From NCBI GenBank assembly GCA_017632825.1, contig JAGBQP010000135.1:1-18282 (forward strand): a DNA stretch of 18,282 nucleotides, given 5' to 3'. Both the position numbers and the translations under genes were made by a program. The DNA is from Prevotella sp. (GTDB lineage Bacteria; Bacteroidota; Bacteroidia; Bacteroidales; Bacteroidaceae). Under the pieces are notes generated by a model, which saw only the letters and a list, made by a program, of their open reading frames with translations, was not told the origin of the DNA and ran no database searches. Shown here piece after piece: positions 13,794-18,282 of this stretch; the first letter of the stretch is position 1, and every line of letters starts with the position of its first letter.

Positions 13794-14300
13794 ATGAAAA
13801 AGTACATGGTATTGTGCGCAGGCTTGAGCCTCGCAATGGTATTCGCAAGTTGTGGTAAGAGCAGCGAGAGTGCTTACAAGAAAGCCTATGAAAAGGCTAA
13901 GTCACAGGAGGCTGCCCAGCAGGTTCAACAGCCTACGACACCAGCTCCCAGCACACCCGCTGCTGTGGTGACGCCTGTTCAGACGCAGCCTGCCACGCAG
14001 ACCACTGTTGCTGCCCCCGACAAGGATGTACGTGCTGAGACTGTTCAGCTGGTAAGTGGTTCTGGTCTGAAGACTTACAGCGTTGTTGTTGGTTCTTTCA
14101 AAGGCCAGGCTAACGCCGAAGGTCTGCAGCAGCAGCTCCGTAACAATGGCTTCGATGCTCAGGTTGTCCGTAAGGATGCTGTTGACGGCGCTTGGTTCCG
14201 TGTTATCGCTACCACGTTCGACAATAAGGCTGAGGCTATCAACAGCCGCGATGCTCTGCGTGCTACCTATCAGGGTGCTTGGTTGCTTTACAAGCAGTAA
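13794..14300 (+). CDS. SPOR domain-containing lipoprotein
   Basis: A 168-residue exported lipoprotein. The signal peptide ends in the lipobox VFASC with Cys20 lipidated. A helical charged stretch (SAYKKAYEKAKSQEAAQQ) is followed by a proline/threonine/alanine-rich linker (about 45-75), a disordered periplasmic spacer. The C-terminal SPOR domain (93-167) shows YSVVVGSFKGQANAEGLQQQ, the DAQVVRK strand and WFRVIATTFDNKAEA. SPOR domains bind denuded glycan strands of septal peptidoglycan, so a cell division or cell wall role is likely. The gene is the first of a plus-strand unit, and its stop lies 5 nt before the ruvX TTG start. Codon use is rich in GCT and GTT, as expected for a highly expressed envelope protein. 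Confidence 0.92.
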   Translation: MKKYMVLCAGLSLAMVFASCGKSSESAYKKAYEKAKSQEAAQQVQQPTTPAPSTPAAVVTPVQTQPATQTTVAAPDKDVRAETVQLVSGSGLKTYSVVVGSFKGQANAEGLQQQLRNNGFDAQVVRKDAVDGAWFRVIATTFDNKAEAINSRDALRATYQGAWLLYKQ

Positions 14301-14305
14301 AAGCC

Positions 14306-14719
14306 TTGGCTCGGATACTCTCAATCGACTACGGTAAGAAACGTACCGGATTGGCAGTCACCGACCCTCTGCAGCTTATTGCCGGAGGGTTGGCGACTGT
14401 TTCTACTTCTGAGTTGTTCGATTGGTTAAAAGCATATATAGCGCGTGAACCTGTTGAACGTATCGTCATCGGAGAACCGCGTCAGCCCAACGGACAACCC
14501 AGTGAGAATCTTGCCCGTGTGCAGCAATTCGTCAACCGATGGCGAAAGGCAGTTCCCGAGGTTCCTGTCGAATACTATGACGAGCGTTTCACTTCCGTCC
14601 TTGCCCATCAGGCAATGCTTGATGGTGGCCTGCACAAGAAAGCCCGTCAGAACAAAGCTTTAGTTGACGAAATCTCTGCTACCATCATTCTTGAGGACTA
14701 TATGCGGTCACGGAAGTAA
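14306..14719 (+). CDS. ruvX: Putative pre-16S rRNA nuclease / Holliday junction resolvase-like YqgF (TTG start)
   Basis: A 137-residue RNase H-fold protein of the YqgF family, which trims the 5' end of 16S rRNA precursors in E. coli. The opening ILSIDYGKKRTGLAV (4-18) carries the catalytic aspartate Asp8, VIGEPRQPNG (54-63) the conserved middle motif with Glu57, and YYDERFTS (90-97) plus LVDEISATIILEDY (119-132) the remaining acidic residues. Bacteroidales homologues begin M(S/A)RILxIDYG, which fixes the start at the TTG at 14306. The frame also runs 9 codons further upstream to another TTG, inside the SPOR gene, but that would add residues absent from the family. The 5-nt spacing to the SPOR stop suggests translational coupling. 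Confidence 0.92.
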   Translation: MARILSIDYGKKRTGLAVTDPLQLIAGGLATVSTSELFDWLKAYIAREPVERIVIGEPRQPNGQPSENLARVQQFVNRWRKAVPEVPVEYYDERFTSVLAHQAMLDGGLHKKARQNKALVDEISATIILEDYMRSRK

Positions 14720-14737
14720 CGCTTAGTCAGTTACTTC
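14713..14737 (+). other. Inverted repeat spanning the ruvX stop
   Basis: GAAGTAAC (14713-14720) and GTTACTTC (14730-14737) form a perfect 8-bp stem with a 9-nt loop. The left arm contains the ruvX TAA. It precedes the def start by 35 nt and is not followed by a U-run, so it may act as an mRNA processing or attenuation structure within the operon. Confidence 0.4.
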
Positions 14738-14771
14738 GTTGAAGGCGATAACTCTAAATTCAAAATATAAA

Positions 14772-15332
14772 ATGATTTTACCTATTTATATATATGGTCA
14801 GCCTGTGCTTCGCAAGGTGGCCGAAGACATTACCCCCGACTATCCTGAGTTGCAACAACTCATCGGCGATATGTGGGATACATTGGCCGAGAGCGATGGT
14901 ATCGGACTGGCAGCTCCTCAGATAGGTCGTGCCATACGTCTGGTTGTGATTGATCTTGACTTGCTGAGCGATGACCTGCCTGAGTATAAGGGCTTCCGTC
15001 AGGTGTTTATCAATCCTCACATCATTGAGTATGATGAAACAAACACCGACTCGAGTGAGGAGGGATGCTTGTCTCTGCCTGCTATCCACGAGAAGGTGGT
15101 ACGTCCCACACGTATTCATGTGCAGTGGCAGGACGAGCAGTTCCAGCAGCATGATGAGTGGGTAGAAGGCTATCTGGCCCGTGTCATGCAGCACGAGTTC
15201 GACCATCTTGATGGAAAGATGTTTATTGACCATATCTCACCCTTGCGTAAGCAGCTCATCAAGAGTAAACTCAAGGCACTTACTCTTGGCCGCTATCGTT
15301 GTGGCTATAAGACGAAACCCGTGAGGAAGTGA
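14772..15332 (+). CDS. def: Peptide deformylase
   Basis: A 186-residue metalloenzyme that removes the N-formyl group from nascent proteins, acting opposite to fmt in the same window. All three family motifs are intact: [10 protein letters not shown] (43-52), EEGCLSLP (96-103) with metal ligand Cys99, and QHEFDHLDG (140-148) with His141, His145 and catalytic Glu142. The start is the ATG at 14772, giving [14 protein letters not shown]; a TTG 11 codons upstream adds residues without family support. It follows ruvX by 52 nt and precedes the TPR gene by 27 nt. A ruvX-def-TPR order is, from memory, recurrent in Bacteroidales. Confidence 0.97.
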   Translation: MILPIYIYGQPVLRKVAEDITPDYPELQQLIGDMWDTLAESDGIGLAAPQIGRAIRLVVIDLDLLSDDLPEYKGFRQVFINPHIIEYDETNTDSSEEGCLSLPAIHEKVVRPTRIHVQWQDEQFQQHDEWVEGYLARVMQHEFDHLDGKMFIDHISPLRKQLIKSKLKALTLGRYRCGYKTKPVRK

Positions 15333-15359
15333 AGTAAGCATCAGTAAAGGTAATAAAGG

Positions 15360-17357
15360 ATGAAAAAGACAGAAGCCAGGTATTCTGTGTCCTTGGTAAT
15401 TGGTAAAAGACTGTTAGTTCTTTTACCTTTTTACTTGATGACTATCTTACCTTTGCATGCGCAATATAATATCGACCGTCTCATCAATGTGGGCCGGTCG
15501 GCACTTTACTATGAGGATTATGTCCTCTCCATGCAGTATTTCAATCAGGCCATTGCTGCGAAGCCTTATCTCTATGAACCATGGTTCTATCGGGGTGTCG
15601 CGAAGTTCTATCTCGATGACTTTGCCGGAGCAGAGGCCGATTGTAGTGAGGCTTTGCAGCGTAATCCCTATGTGACCAACATCTACGAACTGCGAGCCAT
15701 TTGTCGTATCCGTCAGGAACACTATTCGGAGGCAGCTGCAGACTATACTCATGCGTTGCGCTATGATCCGGAGAATCAAGGGTTGTGGCACAATCGCATA
15801 CTTTGTCATATTCAGAATAAGGAGTACGACCTTGCCCAGCAACAGCTCGACACCATGCTGACACGCTGGTCACAATATGCTCGTGGCTATGCTATGCAGG
15901 CTGAAGTCTGTTTGCTGCAGAAAGACACGACACGTGCCATTGCAGCATTTGACCGTGCTTTGGAGATTGATCCTTATGATGGTCAGACATGGGCAGGCCG
16001 TAGCGTCATCAGCCTGTCACGACAGGAGTGGAAGGAGGCTGAGCATTTCCTCGACAAGACCATCCACTTGTTGCCACATCATGCTGTTAGCTACATTAAC
16101 CGTGCCCTGGCTCGTCTCAACCAGAACAACCTCCGTGGAGCGATGGCAGATTATGATACGGCTTTGGATCTCGACCCAAATAATTTTTTAGGTCATTACA
16201 ACCGTGGCTTACTACGTGCTCAGGTAGGCGATGATAATCGTGGTATCGAGGATTTTGATTTTGTTCTGAAACTCGAGCCTGATAATCTTATGGCACTTTT
16301 TAACCGTGCCTTGTTGCTTGAGCAGACCGGTGACTTGCGGGGTGCTATCCGCGATTATACGAAGGTTATTGCCGATTACCCTAACTTTTGGTTTGGTCTT
16401 CAGCATCGCGCCGACTGCTACCGCCGTTTGGGACAGACCCGTCAGGCAGAACTCGATGAGTTCCGCATTCTCAAGGCACAGATGAATAAACGCTATGGTG
16501 GTCGCCAGCCTCGTCTGAACCGTCAGCAGATGCGTCATCGTAGTGATGAGGATATGGAGAAGTATAATCAAATTGTGGTTGCCGACGAACAGGAGGTGGA
16601 GCATGAGTACAACAGTGAGTATCGTGGTCGTGTACAGAATCACAAAACCGATGAGACATTGCTGCCCATGTTCGGTCTGACACTCTTCCCAACCAATAAT
16701 GGTGTACGTTCCGGTATTGCTTTTGACCGTCATGTTGAGGCTTTCAATCGGCGTTCAAACCAACGTCAGCTCTATGTGAGTCTTTCACAGTCGTCCCTCG
16801 ACGAACAGTCATCCAATGTTTTCTTTGCATACATCGATTCTTTAGGGACCTCCATTGATCGTACCTCTGTTATTGGTCCTGCAGCCAACTGCCTGATGCT
16901 ACGAGCAGTTGCCTACAGCGAACTGCAGAACTTTGAGAGTGCCATAGACGACCTCAGTACCTATCTTCAGATTGATAGCACGTCTGTTCTTGCACTTTGG
17001 CAACGTGCTGTCTGCCAGTCAAAGCAGAACCAGTTCCATGCCTCCGAGGGTACCAATATAGACATGAAGACTGCAAATGTACTTGGTGATTTCAATCAGG
17101 CATTGCGTCTTGATCCGCAGAACGCTTATCTCTACTATAATCGTGCCACCCTCTATGCCTATCGGAAGGATTATCAGCGTGCCATTGCCGATTATACCCG
17201 TGCTTTGGAACTCGATGCCCATCTGGCGGAAGCATGGTACAACCGAGGCCTTTGCTGTATCTTTGCCGGTCAGAAGGAAAAGGGTATTTCTGATTTGAGT
17301 AAAGCTGGTGAAATGGGACTCTACACAGCATATAATATCATTAAGCGATACAGGTAA
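15360..17357 (+). CDS. Exported tetratricopeptide-repeat protein
   Basis: A 665-residue protein with an N-terminal signal peptide: a basic start, hydrophobic segment about 18-32 (LLVLLPFYLMTILPL) and a likely cut after HA (34). The mature protein begins QYNIDRLIN. Residues 40-375 hold about nine or ten TPR units (for example AAADYTHALRYDPEN, GAMADYDTALDLDPNN, GAIRDYTKVIADYPN). A charged linker follows at about 376-430. Residues 431-500 form a conserved-looking stretch (LLPMFGLTLFPTNNG and following), and a second TPR block runs from about 505 to 650. TPRs are protein-interaction scaffolds, so a periplasmic assembly role is plausible but unproven. The first codons lie in a heptamer-period tract. 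A strong terminator follows about 30 nt after the stop. Confidence 0.92.
   Translation: MKKTEARYSVSLVIGKRLLVLLPFYLMTILPLHAQYNIDRLINVGRSALYYEDYVLSMQYFNQAIAAKPYLYEPWFYRGVAKFYLDDFAGAEADCSEALQRNPYVTNIYELRAICRIRQEHYSEAAADYTHALRYDPENQGLWHNRILCHIQNKEYDLAQQQLDTMLTRWSQYARGYAMQAEVCLLQKDTTRAIAAFDRALEIDPYDGQTWAGRSVISLSRQEWKEAEHFLDKTIHLLPHHAVSYINRALARLNQNNLRGAMADYDTALDLDPNNFLGHYNRGLLRAQVGDDNRGIEDFDFVLKLEPDNLMALFNRALLLEQTGDLRGAIRDYTKVIADYPNFWFGLQHRADCYRRLGQTRQAELDEFRILKAQMNKRYGGRQPRLNRQQMRHRSDEDMEKYNQIVVADEQEVEHEYNSEYRGRVQNHKTDETLLPMFGLTLFPTNNGVRSGIAFDRHVEAFNRRSNQRQLYVSLSQSSLDEQSSNVFFAYIDSLGTSIDRTSVIGPAANCLMLRAVAYSELQNFESAIDDLSTYLQIDSTSVLALWQRAVCQSKQNQFHASEGTNIDMKTANVLGDFNQALRLDPQNAYLYYNRATLYAYRKDYQRAIADYTRALELDAHLAEAWYNRGLCCIFAGQKEKGISDLSKAGEMGLYTAYNIIKRYR
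15393..15441. repeat. Heptamer-period tract and hairpin in the TPR signal-peptide coding region
   Basis: TTGGTAA at 15393 and again at 15400, then in the same 7-nt phase TTTTACC (15421), TTTTTAC (15428) and TTGATGA (15435). Within it GGTAAAAGA (15402-15410) and TCTTTTACC (15419-15427) form a perfect 9-bp hairpin with an 8-nt loop. It encodes part of the signal peptide. Confidence 0.45.
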
Positions 17358-17388
17358 CTTTCAATAAACAGATAAAACGTTGAAAGAG

Positions 17389-17420
17389 GGCTGGAAGTTT
17401 GGTGCTTCCAGCCTTTTTTT
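17389..17420 (+). terminator. Rho-independent terminator after the TPR gene
   Basis: GGCTGGAAG (17389-17397) and CTTCCAGCC (17405-17413) form a perfect 9-bp stem with a 7-nt loop, followed directly by seven T (17414-17420). This is a textbook intrinsic terminator and marks the end of the SPOR-ruvX-def-TPR unit. Confidence 0.95.
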
Positions 17421-17429
17421 GTACCTTTG
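17398..17429 (+). promoter_or_regulatory. Bacteroidetes promoter for the ABC-F gene, overlapping the terminator
   Basis: The -33 TTTG lies at 17398-17401 in the terminator loop and the -7 box TACCTTTG at 17422-17429, with 20 nt between them. The terminator's T-run is inside the spacer. The -7 box ends 20 nt before the ATG, so the leader is very short. Confidence 0.7.
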
Positions 17430-17449
17430 CCAACTCAAAACGAAAGGAT

Positions 17450-18282
17450 ATGATATCAGTAGAAGGACTGAAGGTTGAGTTTGGCATTAAGCCACTGTTT
17501 CAGGATGCCAGTTTCGTCATCAATCCCCGAGACCGTATTGCTTTGGTAGGTAAAAATGGAGCGGGAAAATCGACGATGCTGAAAATTCTCTGCAGACTAC
17601 AGCGGCCGACGGCAGGTACGGTGAGTGTACCCACAGACTCCGTTGTGGGTTATCTGCCTCAGGTGATGAACCTGCAGGATTCGACTACCGTGCGTCAAGA
17701 AGCGCAGAAGGCATTTGCCAACATCAGCGAGATGGAGGCGCGTGTGAAGCGATTGGAGCAGGAAATGTCCGAGCGTACAGATTACGAAAGCCCCGAATAC
17801 ATGGCTCTGGTGGAACGTTACACCACGGAGCATGAGCGGCTGCTGATGATGGGCGTGGAAGGTCGTGAGGCCGAATTAGAGCGTACATTAGTAGGATTAG
17901 GTTTCGAACGCTCAGACCTTGAGCGTCCCACGAGTGAGTTTTCTGGTGGCTGGCGCATGCGTATTGAACTGGCTAAAATTCTGTTGATGCGCCCAGATGT
18001 GTTGTTGCTCGATGAGCCCACAAACCATTTGGACATCGAGTCTATTCAGTGGTTGGAACAATGGCTGGCACAATCTTCGTCGGCGGTAGTGTTGGTAAGT
18101 CACGACCGTGCGTTTATCAACAATGTCTCTAACCGTACGCTGGAAATCAGTTGTGGCCGTGTTATTGACTATAAGGTTAAATACAACGAGTATGTCGTGT
18201 TGCGCCAAGAGCGTCGTGAACAGCAGTTGCGCGCCTATGAAAACCAACAGAAAGAGATAGCCGAGATGAAGGATTTCATCGA
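17450..18282 (+). CDS. ABC-F family ATPase, N-terminal part (runs off the right edge)
   Basis: The first 277 residues of a soluble ATPase with two ABC domains and no membrane segment. ABC-F proteins bind the ribosome at the E site and rescue stalled translation or protect against antibiotics. The first ABC domain is complete: Walker A GKNGAGKST (34-42), the signature FSGGW (164-168), Walker B LLLDEP (185-190) and the H-loop SHDR (217-220). The inter-domain linker begins near residue 245 with the basic helix LRQERREQQLRAYENQQKEI. The second ABC domain lies outside the window. A Shine-Dalgarno-like GAAAGGA precedes the ATG by two nt. The layout resembles the housekeeping YdiF/Uup-like forms, but the subfamily cannot be settled from this half. 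Confidence 0.95.
   Translation, partial: MISVEGLKVEFGIKPLFQDASFVINPRDRIALVGKNGAGKSTMLKILCRLQRPTAGTVSVPTDSVVGYLPQVMNLQDSTTVRQEAQKAFANISEMEARVKRLEQEMSERTDYESPEYMALVERYTTEHERLLMMGVEGREAELERTLVGLGFERSDLERPTSEFSGGWRMRIELAKILLMRPDVLLLDEPTNHLDIESIQWLEQWLAQSSSAVVLVSHDRAFINNVSNRTLEISCGRVIDYKVKYNEYVVLRQERREQQLRAYENQQKEIAEMKDFI

Noticed and set aside
16212..16733. Minus-strand 173-residue frame inside the TPR gene
   Set aside because: Antisense to a well-supported TPR protein; a shadow of its codon pattern.

Overview
The window reads as chromosomal DNA of a Bacteroidales bacterium, most probably Prevotella or a close relative. The evidence is protein family content (DUF4924, DUF4348, the Bacteroidales forms of Fmt and PheS, SPOR and TPR envelope proteins) and promoters of the Bacteroidetes type: a -7 box TAnnTTTG occurs upstream of most transcription units, often as TACCTTTG. 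Gene density is high and most genes are housekeeping. I found no phage, insertion sequence, CRISPR array, tRNA, rRNA, restriction or toxin system, and no obvious undescribed multi-gene system.

Layout. (1) 1-7440, minus strand: one long probable operon read right to left: LysE-family exporter, DUF4924 protein, dTDP-4-dehydrorhamnose reductase, peptide release factor 3, threonylcarbamoyl-AMP synthase, ClC anion transporter with CBS domains, methionyl-tRNA formyltransferase, a 37-residue small ORF, and the first 31 codons of ribulose-phosphate 3-epimerase, which runs off the left edge. (2) 7540-8570, plus: a divergent ROK-family sugar kinase, ending at a bidirectional terminator shared with pheS. 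(3) 8728-9786, minus: pheS. (4) 9900-12609, plus: DUF4348 lipoprotein, murB with a GTG start, and a PhnP-like metallo-beta-lactamase protein. (5) 12654-13533, minus: a three-gene small-protein cassette (YtxH-like protein, holin-like membrane protein, short coiled-coil protein). (6) 13794-17357, plus: SPOR-domain lipoprotein, ruvX with a TTG start, def and a large exported TPR protein, closed by a strong terminator. (7) 17450 to the right edge, plus: an ABC-F ATPase, truncated by the window.

Themes. Translation and its fidelity dominate: initiator formylation (fmt), deformylation (def), tRNA t6A synthesis (tsaC), charging (pheS), release (prfC), rRNA processing (ruvX) and ribosome-acting ABC-F. 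Envelope functions are the second theme: murB, rfbD, SPOR and DUF4348 lipoproteins, the TPR protein and the YtxH/holin-like cassette.

The least ordinary signals are short: heptamer-period tandem tracts at the start of and inside fmt, with weaker relatives in three other genes; the 37-residue small ORF between fmt and rpe; a ClC protein with valine at the usual proton-glutamate position; and a promoter embedded in a terminator upstream of the ABC-F gene.
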